Shown piece after piece: positions 11,504 to 24,200 of a DNA stretch of 64,000 bases. A model generated the notes under the pieces. It searched no databases. It was not told where the DNA came from and worked only from the letters and a program-made list of their open reading frames with translations. Position numbers and translations under genes: made by a program. Position 1 is the first letter of the stretch, and every line of letters starts with the position of its first letter. The DNA is from Rhodamnia argentea (taxonomy: Eukaryota > Streptophyta > Magnoliopsida > Myrtales > Myrtaceae), in the NCBI RefSeq assembly GCF_020921035.1, contig NC_063151.1, positions 20,094,934 through 20,158,933 of the forward strand, given 5' to 3'.

Positions 11504-14320
11504 CTCTGAAAATAGGCCCAAAGAAATTGCCATGAGCAAGAGGCTATTAGCAAAAATAGCATATACTCTCATTCCAAACGTTCTTTCAGACGAAAAGGTA
11601 AAAACAAGAAACAAAGTAAAGAGAGCAGGAATTGTATGCTGTATGAATAATATAATATAATTTGATAAATAAGAAAACGGAAAAGGAAATCTCCTGCACG
11701 ATAAACATGACAAGTGACTACTAGTCTTATGCACAAATTGGCTCAGTGGCAAAGGAAGTTGGTCAAGGTGTGGGCAAACTAAAAACGAAAGAGTACATAT
11801 TCAAAAGTACCTTGCGCTTCTTAAATTTTCGCTTCCGACTGCTATCACCACCAAAGCCAGATGTCTTTTCAGCAACATCATCCTCTAAAGGCAAGGTTTT
11901 GATTTCATCATAAAAGCTGTCGGTAAGGCCAAGCAACCTGGCAAGGGCAGGAGAAGAAAGGTCAAAAGCATTGCAAACATAAATATAATGGCAATTTCAA
12001 ATTGAATTCCCCCACAGGATGTAGAAAAACATGAGCTTAAGTCACAAAGAAAATCTATTAATTTAGCTTTTCATAAGCATACCCATTTCTTGACTTCAAC
12101 AAGTGCTTTTCCTTCTTTTTCTCCAACTTCGTAACAGGAGCTCGAGTGAAAAGCTCCTCTTCTCGCCTTGCACGCTCTTCCCATTTTGCCTTATACGTAG
12201 TAAGCTCCCTACTTTCGGTCCCAATAACTTCACGGACCTGGATATATCATCATCAGCCACATCAAGAATCATAGAGCGACTAAATAAACAATCAAAGAAT
12301 CCCCTACTTTACAGACTGACATTACACAAGTCGATAATGTAATCATGCTCTTACGATATAAAAAGATACTCAATGCAAGTAGAATAGCTCAATATAACTA
12401 CATAAAATGCCACAAAAAGAATGAGGTGAAGATACTATGCAAAATAAAAAAAGAAGGGTCAATTATAAGTACCCCCAAAAACCAACCTGTGGAGTATGTT
12501 GCAAATACTTCATCTTTAATATGTTCAAAGATATGCCATTTCAAATTGGATGAAAATACCCATCCTACCCAAAAGGTGCAAAAAAACACTTCAACTATTA
12601 ATCTTACACATAAATTAAAAAATGACCCTAATAGGCTGAAAATAATAAAATATTTAAATGCCCTTTCCAATTCATTAAAAAAGAGTTGCGCATTTTCTAA
12701 CCAAAAAATAAGATTGATTTTGAAGACTAACCATTTATCTTGCAACAGTTCCGAATCTCATTTCTTTCTTTGGTTGTGGGGAGGGACATAATCAACTGAA
12801 ATTATTTGAGCTCCAAGTTATGTAATGTATCATTTACTATGTTGAATAGCTTAATCAGCTAATATATCCCGCAAAAGAGAATTTCATCCTCCCATATCAC
12901 GAGATGAGGATGTGCTGCACCATCAACCCAGGAAAAGAACTACTGAGGACGATAAACAATCACATTATTAGAGGATTATGTCTTACCTCTTCAGGTCTCC
13001 CCTGCAAATCATCCATCAATTCTCTCACATAGTCACTCTGCCTAGCTTGTCGTAGAGTCTCTTTCTCCTTTCTTAAAGCATTTCTTTCTTGCCTTGACAT
13101 CTTATCCTCCCCCATTGAAGCTGGGGCAAACTTGGGCGGCTTATAAACACTGCCACCGCCACCGCCACCGCCCTACACGATATGGCAGTTGATTTAGAAG
13201 GGGGACATCATATTTTCTTCTTCTGTTGGGTTGCCAAAAAAGGAATACATCAGAGCTCAAGTATAACAATTGGCTAGAAAAATTCACCTCCGCAGTCGTA
13301 TCTGATTTGCTGACAAGCATGTCGGGGTTTGGACGATATTTCAAAAAATCTTCAGTTTTCCGAGAAGCATCTGTTTCCTTTTCATTTAAGGCAGTGCTCT
13401 CTCCAGCACCTCTACCAACTGTTGTGAGTTTCTGAATTTGGTATTGGAGTTTCTTGTCAATGGGTCGGACCTGATTCAGCAAGAAGATATGGATTTCATA
13501 AGTACCACATTTTTAGGCGGTAGAAACCCAAACAAGAAACAATAGGGAATGCCAACCTTTTCCAAAAACAATCTTATCTCTACAAGGCTCTGAACAACAG
13601 GATGACCTTCAATAGAAAGTCCTTTAGCCTTACGTAGTAAATAATACACAAGCGACTGGCAATAGCTTAAAAGAAGTAGGTGTTTTGCTTCAAGGTAGCT
13701 TATCCCTTCTACTGTTGGAAATTGACGCGCTTTTACCTGGCATATGGTACAACTCCAAATCAATTAAAGCATCAAATCAAGGAGATGTGTTGCTTCGGCA
13801 CTCAAACCAAGTTCCAAAGGAGAAGACATAATCACGTGATGACAACCTGATGATAACTTCATGTCCAAATAAAAGAACAGAGATAATAAAATGACACACA
13901 CACAAAGACGACAACTGATGAAGTGCTCCTTTTCCAACTATTTGCGCCCTGAAAGAGATCATATGACACTCCCCAAGAGGGCTCCTAAATCTCGCCTACC
14001 TTCGCAGTTAAAGCTTGCACCTTAGCTTTCACTGTATCTAGCCCTTCTTTCATTTCCTTCAACACTGCAGCCAACTGAGGGGCTTCTCTGGACAAAAACA
14101 AGAAATTCATCTTCACAAATTGTTGCTAAACTTCACAAAACCCAACAAGTATCTCAAAGGGGGAAAATAAAAAAAGACACAATCATCCTTTGCTAACTCT
14201 ATAAACATGAATTCTCATCAATTTTTGGTTCAGACATCCCCTGGAGAGAAACAAAGGCTACCCAAAACGAACTCACTTGTCCACGGTTTCTTTGTCGGGT
14301 GAACTGCTTGTCTTCTCCAT
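11504..14320 (-). CDS. NGDN: neuroguidin/LCP5-like Sas10-C1D protein
   Basis: Sas10/Utp3/C1D-family protein. The yeast relative Lcp5 works in the nucleolar SSU processome with U3 snoRNP during 18S rRNA maturation (family knowledge). Coding exons on the minus strand: 14320-14277, 14087-14000, 13736-13557, 13470-13288, 13172-12987, 12237-12083, 11937-11811, 11515-11504. They total 975 nt, or 324 residues, and every junction keeps frame. The Sas10/C1D domain covers about residues 18-105 (APQLAAVLKEMKEGLD, ISYLEAKHLLLLSYCQSLVY, GHPVVQSLVEIRLFLEK). Middle motifs are RPIDKKLQYQIQKL and YRPNPDMLV, then YKPPKFAP and a charged segment SRQERNALRKEKE. The C-terminus is basic (SRKRKFKKRKRKN), a likely nucleolar signal. 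Start ATG 14320 precedes EKTSSSPDKE. The tiny last exon (RKN-stop) is the least certain part; all others are firm. Confidence 0.9.
12390..12790. other. AT-rich intron 5 of the neuroguidin gene
   Basis: Part of the 749-base intron between coding exons 5 and 6 (12986-12238). It reads as open frames on both strands by composition only, and no protein family or inverted terminal repeats were recognised. Confidence 0.4.
13152..13172. repeat. coding (CCACCG)n repeat giving a glycine run
   Basis: GGTGGC hexamers at the start of minus-strand coding exon 5 encode about seven glycines between the Sas10 domain and the conserved YKPPKFAP motif. It directly abuts the splice acceptor, so length changes would alter only this linker. 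Confidence 0.85.
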
Positions 14321-15430
14321 GGTCGGTCTCGCAAAAACCTGGTCCTGTCATAAGTTCCCCCCCCCACCCCCCCCAAAAAAAAAAAAAACAAACAAACAAA
14401 AGCAAACAACATTAATCACCTAACCGAACACTCATCTTGATCGGAGAAAAGAGGACACAGTTCCACCACATATAGAAAAAGATAATGGAGACCTAAGCTA
14501 CAAGCAGACGGCGGGAAACTGAAATTGTCAGACATAAACCCTTGGAAGGTAGGGGTGACCGGTTCTAGAGTGGGTGGTTCCCACCCTGAAACCGTGAACC
14601 GCCCGCTAGGGGCCAGTTCCACAGAATGGCAACCGTGAACCACCCATTCGTTCCATGGACCCACCTGATAACAGAATTATTGGTTACGAGCTCCAGATTC
14701 ATGCTCAATAACTAAAACTCCGTTAACAATAGGCAAACCACATCAATACTTCTCTAGATTGAAAAATCGCGGCAAATATTTCATAATCGTGTTAATCGTG
14801 TCACAGAAACATTTCATCAAGCTGTTTGCATGCATTCGGCTGTGGAATGAAGCGGCGCATAATGAACTGAAGTTTGATTCCAAGATTCATACAAGCATAG
14901 TGGGATGTTTCCAATCAACGAAAGGACATTGAACATCATGGAAGACAATGAACTGAAGTCTGCAATGTTTAGCACCAAAAGTCCCAACCAGAGCCTGGTG
15001 TGGTCAGTGACTCGGTTAACAACTTAACATCATCAAACTAAGTTTAGAAAACGGCGCACTCAAATCCTTCATCCTTCTGAGTCCACGGCCACCAGTGGAT
15101 TAAGCGGAACGAATAGATTGTGTTTACTGTGACCCCAACAGTAATCGAAGTCAACAACCATAATTTGAGGTCGCCGGAATCTGGGAGAGTGAGGACTCAC
15201 AGGAGAGGGAGGCGAGGCCGACTGCAAGAGGGCCAAAGTCGAGAAGACCGCGGACTAGCCTTCAAGAGCTCGGCTGGTGCGAGCAGAGACGAGAGACGAA
15301 GCGCGAGAGCAGAGGCGACGGTGAGCGGAGTGGGGAACGAACTTAAGAGAGGCTCCGCGTTCTGGTCTTTGTCTTGATTGCGGAAGATGGAGCGCTTAAA
15401 TTGTTTTGGGCCTTCTAAAAAATGATAGGC
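14321..15430 (-). promoter_or_regulatory. 5' leader intron, first exon and promoter of the neuroguidin gene
   Basis: On the minus strand a CTTATGACAG acceptor lies 24 bases before the ATG (near 14344), and a strong CTCCT/GTGAGT donor lies at 15201/15200. I infer a non-coding first exon at about 15201-15400 and an ~850-base leader intron. The inferred exon is GC-rich and pyrimidine-rich on the coding strand, as plant 5' UTRs often are. The intron carries a C-run/A-run tract at about 14350-14400 and a hAT-like fragment. Confidence 0.45.
14550..14668. mobile_element. hAT-like terminal fragment
   Basis: It begins TAGGGGTGACCGGTTC, like the hAT end at 9886, and continues with GGTTCC/CCGTGAACC subterminal motifs. 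No matching right end was seen, so it looks truncated. It lies in the inferred leader intron of the neuroguidin gene. Confidence 0.4.
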
Positions 15431-15519
15431 CCGGCCCACTTTCTGCCACGAACATTCTCAACAATCATCCCCAAAAACACATTTAAACAATTATATCAGC
15501 CACGCACATTTTTCTTTGG

Positions 15520-15874
15520 GAATACCAAACGAAGTGCCCTCATTTTTTCCAAAAATCTGAAGTGATCATTATTTCAAATTAGAGTCTGAAGTGAGATGAC
15601 GGTTTCAAATAAGGGCCCGAAGTGGATACGGTTGTTTCAAATAGGGGTATGACATCTTTGGTGGACCGGCTTGCTAAATATTTCGGCCGGTCAAGGGCAT
15701 TAAACAAAGAAAAAATAAAAAAGTAAATGACGAAGATGCCCCAAACCAGCCAGTGACTCGAGCCCTTTTTGGGATTGATATGGCCATCTCAAGCTCTTAT
15801 TTGAAATAAAGTCCACTTTAGACTCTTATTTAGGAAAATAAGGGCTTTTCGAGGTCCTTATTTGAAAATTTGCA
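15520..15874. mobile_element. MULE-like MITE, copy B (short core)
   Basis: Arms match copies A, C and D: left GAAGTGCCCTCATTTTTTCC with CAAAT-AGRGTCTGAAGTG repeats, right ending in TCCTTATTTGAAAATTTGC. An 11-bp imperfect target duplication flanks it (15509-15519 TTTTTCTTTGG, 15875-15885 TTTTCCTTTGG, 10 of 11). The core is nearly empty, with only a short A-rich stretch and the inner-arm motif TAAATGACGAAGATGCCCC, so it shows where the arms end. Confidence 0.7.
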
Positions 15875-15885
15875 TTTTCCTTTGG

Positions 15886-18226
15886 TCCAGCATACGTATT
15901 CACCATTATATAAAATATAAAGTACTTATCAACGTATATGTGTATATGCACTTTTAACGGCATAGATAATGAAATAGTCACGCAATAACTTCAACACGTG
16001 AAAATAGACAAAAGAACTCATCAAAAAAACTAAGGAAAGATTAAATTTCCTCTATATGATAAGGTATTTTAATACGATTGTATAATCCCATTCTGTCTTT
16101 GGTTATTTCTTAAGTTGACGTTAATTACTGATTTTTCCTGCCGAAATAAAAATATATATATCTTAACTCTGATGAACCATGAGAGAAAATCATACTTGAA
16201 CTTAAATGGCCTTATTCATACACACCTTTTTAAAAATTTCATGTTTTCACTTATAGTTCATCAGAGTTAAATGGCCTTATCCCATCCTGTCCTACTGGGT
16301 TCCAAAAATAGGTAGCCAGGGGCGGGGGTCAAAAATCTAAGACCTCCCTTTTCCTTGTTGTTCGTCGATCGGGGAATCGAGACAAATCAGGCACTGAGGT
16401 GAGACATGAAAACATCCGATCTCATTCCGACCTCGATAGGCGAAATGTTCCCATGCCCTTTGTGACGAGGTTGTTTGGGAGATGTCATCCCGCTCGGCGA
16501 AGAAATGCAAATTTAAAAAATTCTGCATGCCGTATAAGTTGGAGGTGACCACAATGGAAAGAGAGATGAAGGACAATTGATTCATAACTTGTCTCTGCTG
16601 ACCTCCCTAGTTTTGTAGAAGGCTATTTCGGATTTCGGCTAGGATAAGGAGGACTCGTTATGACGATTTCCACTAAGAGCAAGGTGCTTCTTGCACTGTT
16701 TCTTTTATTCTTTGTTTTCCTGTCCGGCCCTCTCGCTTTAAATTTATTTCATTTGGTCCTTGTACCTGAAAATCCTCATCGCGTTGGTCCGGCGGCTTGC
16801 TAAAGACCACACACGCTCCAAAGTGCAAATCGGCGCGTCAAGGCCGAAAACAACAAAAATTCTAGGATTGTACCTACCCAATTATGCTCAGCCAAACTCA
16901 AATCTTTCACTGAGAAAATTCAATGGTTGTTCAATCCAGGACGAATCTGAGGAGGAGTCTCTGAGCTTGATGATCCAATCAGCCCATCCTTCGCTGCTAT
17001 CACATGATCACTTTTATGGACGGCTGAAGTAGAGATTTGTATTAGATTTTAAGCTTGATGGGTACCCGTTTGGCCTGAGGAGGCTTTCCGCAGAAACACG
17101 TGAACAGTTCTAAGATAAAGCTGCTTGTTTCTGTCAACCTTATTGGTACATCATTTTTATTTTCCATTTTTTGAAAACCCAGATAATTATCTTTTTAAAA
17201 AAGCTCTAATTCTCTGTACGAAAAGCTATTTTTTTGCCAGTACAAAGCATTTACAAATCTAACCACACGTAAATGTCGTTAAAAAAGCGAAAATAAGATA
17301 CTTGGATGTCAAAGAAATTGTGGGTGGCATAGGTTCAGAATAAAAAGACAACCAATTCAGCAATTAGAATGAGACTGATGAATGACTTGCTTATATCCAA
17401 CATCAACAGTGTCAAACCCATTGGTCCGAGACTCCATTACCACCAATCCTCGTCTTTCGGGGTCAGCCATGTCTTCACCGCCCATACTTAAGAATTTAGT
17501 GCGATATGAGGATGCTTATCGATTGATATACCGCTGCCTAGGAGCATTTCGTTTTAAATGGAAACTTTTGCGCTCACTTGTCATGGAGCAAACACTGGCC
17601 TAGCATCTAGTTTCCCAAGACACGTGTTTTACACAATTTTGGAGACAACACAATTTCTATACGAATAACCAATTCCACACACCGAAACATGCGTCCCAAG
17701 AACTATCCCAAGAAAAATGCCTCAAACAAATCATGACACATGACCACCAACCAAGTAGCCATTTATGTCGAGACAAACTTAATCATCAGCCCTTTTCTAC
17801 TGCCAAGGGAAGCAATAGTAGTCCGAGCTCTTGACAGATATTAGTCAGTACAATTGCTTCAAGTGGTTTTCAAAACAAACTCCGCTTAAAGATACTTGAA
17901 AGCAAAAAAGACTCCGAAGAAACATGCTAATCCAAGACTAAGACTAAGACAAACTCTTAAATATCTTTTCATTGTCAAGCCGATGGGGGACCTAAAAATG
18001 TGTTTTGGATCTGGGGCAACTAGAGGAGCTAATTTGTAAGGTACCCCTAATTAGTACATCCAAAGAGCAAATAGGTAAGGAATAACAGTAAAATGATTTG
18101 TATTCTGCAAGCAGTTCGATAACTGTACATTTAATAGCACAAGCAGAAAAAAATTACTGGACACGTCCCACCTGACTGACCCTTGAAGCAAGTAGTGTCC
18201 ACTATAACTTGCAAACCAAACTTGGT
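15886..18226. other. spacer between neuroguidin and GATA genes
   Basis: Mostly AT-rich, with a small foldback at 16163-16270 and moderately GC-rich unique-looking stretches at about 16320-16620 and 16760-17030 in which I recognise no family. The part near 18227 should hold the 3' UTR of the minus-strand GATA gene. Confidence 0.4.
16163..16270. repeat. short foldback (MITE-like) element
   Basis: The left arm TTAACTCTGATGAACCAT and the reverse complement of the right arm TTAACTCTGATGAACTAT agree almost perfectly, and weaker pairing continues inward (AGWGAAAA). The total is about 108 bp, with no target duplication assigned. Confidence 0.6.
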
Positions 18227-21200
18227 TCAGCGTTCAGCTATCAAAGCTCCAGATTCAGCTTTCGAGAAACTAACGAGACTGTTGTTTGGATGAATGCCAG
18301 TTCCAGAATCCGAGTTGTTTACCTCGCCTTCACACTGATTCAGAAAATACATCACTTTAAAATCGATACAATCACAAGATAACAGTCATCAAACTTGCTC
18401 GAACAAAACATGCCTGTTCAACTGAGGTAAGAGAATGATCCTGGGTTCTCTTGGAAAGGTCCCTCAAGGTCCCCTGGAAAGTCCATCAGGAAAATTTGGC
18501 CCGAAAATAAGTCAATTACGAAAGATACTGTGACAGCTAATCGAAGGGTATGAAATGGGAAGAACACAACTAGCCATTCAGAATAAAAAAGACCATACTT
18601 CAGAGTAACTTCAGGAATCAGAAGAAGACCCACTTTTTTTATTGCCTTTTTTCTAATGCCACAAAATCTTACTTAAGTCAACCCTATCAACTTTGTCTAA
18701 TTTTACCCATCATGTAATAAACAGTGAAAGCTAGTAGAGGCAACAAATCCCAGAGCAATATCAGTATAACACTTGGTGCAGACTATAAAGTAGCGGGGCA
18801 AAGAACAACTCAAAAACATGGAGTACTGGAAGCTATAAGTGCTCTAGACCGCATGCAGTTCAATCAAGATGTAAAAGTGCTTTCCCTCAACACTGAATTT
18901 GCTATAATTTCAATAGCCAGCTCAAGTGAAGAAGATGATGACAGAAGATATGAACTTAGAAATCTAATAATGAAATGGCATCGGTTAGATGATCGGCAAG
19001 AACCACACTCTCCATTTGCTCTACAGTCTTCACTGTAATCACCATCAAACTACCATAAGAACATCTACTCAAAATGACAGCGCCAGACTGGACTCTTGCT
19101 TAGAATTCCCTGAGCTGCGAGTGTTCCCTTTGGATAATAGCTATATGTATATATCTTAAAGAATTGAAATCTGGACGCTATGCATATGTTAGGTATCTAT
19201 ACATGCACTAACTTGTAATGAAACCGAAATCCAAATTTCTTTGTAACTCCTTGATAATGATGACACAGATTGGCGATTACGGGCCCACATGAAAACACTT
19301 CAGAAATTGCATTCTCTGCCGGAAGCCCATCCGACAAAGAAATGCGTTTGATAAAAACCTGATCGAAGTAGAAATCCGTATGGTAAAAAAATTGACTTAC
19401 GGTATGATTTTTCACTTCCGGTAAGATTTTTCACTTCTGATAGGATTTTTTGCCAATTTTGAGAATTAAAAAATTTTAACTTCTTGGCTCCAAAATCACT
19501 TCTTGGATCACACCGGCCTCCGCCGACCACCATTACTACGATTGCCGGCCGCCGACCACGGCCCCTACGGCCGTCGGCCGCCGACCATCGTCGCCGCCTA
19601 CCACGGCCGCCAGCGGCCGCCAACCACCCCCCCTCGTCGCCGACCGCCGCCGCCCGACCACCGTCGTCGAAGATTTTGTTAATAATATTTCAAAAATAAA
19701 AAATTTCAACCGTTACCAAATGAATTTTTATTATCGGAAGTCAATCCGGAGCAGAAGTAGAAAAATCAACTTCTACTTTTGAGGAGAAGTAAAAAAATCA
19801 ACTTCTGATCAAAAGCTGATTTCTTGTAGAGAATTGTTACCATGCGCGCCCTATACTGATACACGAGTTATTCTTCAAAAAGTACCTACCACAATGATTA
19901 CAAACGTTCACTTGGCAAAAAGTTCTTTTTGGAGCACTTCGGAAGATTGAATGAAGGCAAAAATATCTCTACTTCCAAAAGAAATATGTGCAACAAAACC
20001 TTGGGAGGCCATGAAAATGACATTTAACCGGCATTGTATGAGCACTTCATAAAATAGCAGAACCTAAGTACATACTTTTACTGGTGTTTGCATTTAAACT
20101 AGACGCACAACAATTTTCTTCTTTTTTCCTACTAACTGTGTATTTGAGAGACAGAGTAAAGTTTACAGCAGTCCAAATGCTTGGAGTCAACTCTCTTAAA
20201 TATTTAATACACTAATCTATCAAAAAGGAATAGACATGCATAACACATTCCTTGAAAATAATATTGTACAAAAACTATTGACAACAATATAAAGGCCAAA
20301 AGAAAAGCGCCCCAAGGATTATATGTCCTCTAAAGGTGAAAACTCCAGTCAATAAAGAGCCTGTCCATAATATCTGGTACTTTAAGATAAGAAAATTGTG
20401 ATATTATTTCCATAGGATTTTCTTCGCTCAAGAGAAGGAAGTGCATTAAATTAACAGCCCTAGCATCTGCATTCCAGTCCTTCAGTGACAGATTTGCAAA
20501 TGATATTTAAGAATTTTGGCAAATAATAAAATGTGAAACATAGCATCCTTGAGTTGAATCTCGTACAGTGGCACCAATATCTAAAAGAGAGCTCCAAGAA
20601 GTACTACACAGGGCACTCGACAAAGTATAGCCAATTAAACAACCTGAATGACATTAAAATGTCAAAAAACAGCACAACAGGCCAAGCAGTTGGTAGCTCA
20701 ACAAAGCCATCAGTGCAGCTCAAATTCATGGGTAGATATCATGAAAAGTAGAAAGTCAATGAATGACATCTTCATGCAAACCCTTTTTCTAATTGTACAA
20801 TTTCAACAACAAAATCAAGGAATTTCAGACAGTATTTGGCAACTCAAAACAGTTCCTATAAGGAAAAAAATGAGAACTGATGCAAGAGCATAGCTATCTA
20901 TGCACGCTCTCAAAAACACAACCGTGTTGCACAGGTATGCATGCATTTACATGCGCATATGGTGCGGACATAAGAAGAGGGTTGACACCACAAGGTAGGA
21001 AAGCTACTAGCAAGGCAATTACAATTTGCTTCTTCTTCCAAGTCCTAAAAGCCAGATTAATGCAATTCTTGCAATGTGCAAGCCCAAGGCATTTTGTGAT
21101 GACAAGAAATCTGGTTAACCAAGGCTTGATGAAGTATCATAAATTCATGCAAGATATAATGTCAAATTTTAACAACAAAATATTTGCAAAGAGACCACAA

Positions 21201-24200
21201 GCATGCAATGACATTCTGAACAATGGATAAGATACAAACCCTGTTTGCCCAAAATAGACCACAAGCATTGCAAAGAGACCTTGGACCTGATGGCCCACGC
21301 CGCATCATCGGTGTACATTTCGAATTTGTGCCACAATGCGTACAACTGATAGAATCACCAAACGTATACAATTGTTAGGACATACGGTGTATGAGAACAA
21401 ATAGTCGTTACTCGAGGTAGAATCAATAAAATTCAAATATTAACAGTCCAACTCACGATGTTTCTTGTGGTGCCTCATCTTGTCCAGAATCCTGTGCTGA
21501 ACCCCAACCAGACTCCCCTTCGGACTTCTTGGCTGATGTAAATTGACCCTTGTTTCGCTGCATCCTGATGAATGAGATCATTATAACTACAGCTTGCATG
21601 CAACAGCAGGCAGCAACAACAGATAGAGTATTACAAAGAAAAGTAGAGTTATCACTGAAACAACTTATTCATCGAGATGAGTCTGCTTAGAATGTCAAAT
21701 CACATTCACAGCATGTTAAATCATACTATTACAAGAGCAAAAATTGTGACAATAGTATCATAACATAAAAAGCTCATGCATGACAGTGCATCCTCTTGAA
21801 CAAAGGGGACATAAGATACTTTCAACCATAAGATAACACAGTCATCTCTGACCGACATGGTCTTCAGAAAAGATTCTAGCGGCAAGGGTATAAAATGCAT
21901 TCCAGTCGCGATTTGCTTTAGGCTGATAGCAAGTAATGCACCAAAATAGGATATTCCCAAAGTTCAACATGAGATAACCTTACATTAACCATTTATTGCA
22001 CAATGAACTACTATTTCTGCCATAGAAAATATCTTCTTCCACTAAAAGACCACAATCTTAGGTAACCTAAATCAAGTTACAACATATTCTATTGATAAGA
22101 CTTCTGATGCTGATTTGATTTTATAGAACTTAAAAACTGCACGAACCATTGACTTATGACAAAAACTGACATGTTGATCAGTCGGTACATTGGATCAGCG
22201 TTCATACTTCCTTAATAAAGATGCTTTTAAAAATCAATCAAACATCTACATGGAAAATATATCAATAGTTATTCAATAAGCAAAAAAGACTCAGAAAGGT
22301 AAAAGTACAAGTACCTTTTCAATTATTTCTAGTACCAAACAGTTGCTGCTTTAGCAATAAAAAAGCAAAGCAGTAAGATTGTATCGTTCTTGACTAAAAC
22401 AGATCTCACCAATATTTTAGCTGCATTAGAGTGTTACTTTCAATTCCTTCAACAAGGTTAGAAAAGAGCGGTTGGCACTTCCTTCTAATTATGAGGATGT
22501 CGTGCCCATGAGGTGTCTAATGTCCACGAATGTGTGATGCACACACAACCTTTTCTAAAGATAAGGAGACACCATTTCCCGACTTCAAAACTGTCCAATC
22601 AAGAGATGACAGGGTACTCTATGCTGCGAAAAGGCCTGTTTCAAGGGAGAGAGAGGAGAACTGGCTGCATTACGACTAGCCACTTCCACTGAAAGTATCC
22701 TCTCAATTTAGATTCCCAATTTAACCGCCAGTTATCATGTAATAATCTTTGAGTGGAATGCCCAATTCCACAGTAATTAAAGTTCATCCATATTTCAATT
22801 TTAATTAAATCAATTCATCCATACATCTTATCTGGTGTTGCATTCGCAAATAATTATGTGTCAGCAGGATTCAAATAAAATACAAATCCTGAAAGTGACA
22901 TGTTGTCGCTTGATTTGGAATAAGAACTACATAAGAAATCATAGAACAGTTATTTCACAATGAATTTAATCCTGGGAAAGTCATGTCGCTTTCAGCATAA
23001 TATCTTTTGAGCTTCGAACTCACCATAATAATTTACTAGTAAATTAGTTAGGACCAAATATACAGACTGATTAGCAAAATTAGTTGTTGGCATTTCAAAC
23101 AAACTCAAGAGATTAATTCACTTGCAATTGCATAGAAATTAATATAATTTAATTAGGGATAGAACCAATTCCCGATAGAGCTTGTCTTTTTCTTCATTTG
23201 AAACCCATTTACAAGACAATACTCAGATGCTTTAATGTTTCTTTTCTTGAAGTTTCAGCTGAATATCAATTTAAGGTAAAAAACTCGTTTACTAATAACA
23301 TATTGGAAAAATTCCACAGCATTATCACACTGATACTCATTCATCTTTAATGTTACACCCACCCAACAGGCAGGACCCATTCTACACCCAATGTTGGTCT
23401 TATAGAGTTCAAAAGTGTATGTAAAACACACACTAGCTGTGACTGTAAAGATGAAGTCAAATAGAGCGAAAAAAGGATAAGCAACAAGCATGTGGAAGTA
23501 GGTGTTTGACAATATGCTAAAAGAAAAGGCATATGAATGATAAAGGTAAAATTTCACTGCTAGTCCCTGAATATGCAAACATTTTTCCAATCATATTCTT
23601 GAACTTCTAATTTTTCTAATCAGATTCTTGAACTTGCGGAACTTTCCTAATCAAGTCCTACCAACTCCAAACCCAGTTTATTGGAGCTAACATGTATGTC
23701 GAAGCGGACAGGAGTCTCACATGAAAAGTTCAATTTGCAGTTTTTTGTTCATAAATCTCATGGCTAAAGGATTGGTTGTAGTCTTCATCTTCAGGATGCT
23801 CAAAAAATAAGGACCCAAACCCAAGATTTGCTATAACGGACCCTGAAAATTGGTCGATACCTTCACTAACATTCTTGTGGAAGCGAGCATAATTGCATCT
23901 GTATACATATGAACATTCCCCTATATGTAACTTGTACCTCAAGACATCCATACCACAACTTTGCACAAAACCAATAAAGCCTTGAAAAAGGGCAACACAT
24001 GGGCCCAATCACTGCAAACATATAAATTAAGAGCACCACGTAGGCTCACTAACACAGTCCCAGTGAGACTAATATTTACAGCACAGGCAGCACATAGGCT
24101 TGGAAAGCAAAACAAGCATATACACAAGGGGCTAAACATAGGCTTTAGTCCTATGCACTATCTGATAGTCCACACTGGGAAAAAGTTCTCCCCACGTCCA

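Noticed and set aside
12345-12791. 148-residue plus-strand frame in a neuroguidin intron
   Set aside because: It is A/T-biased, Lys/Asn-rich and inside an intron. No conserved motif.
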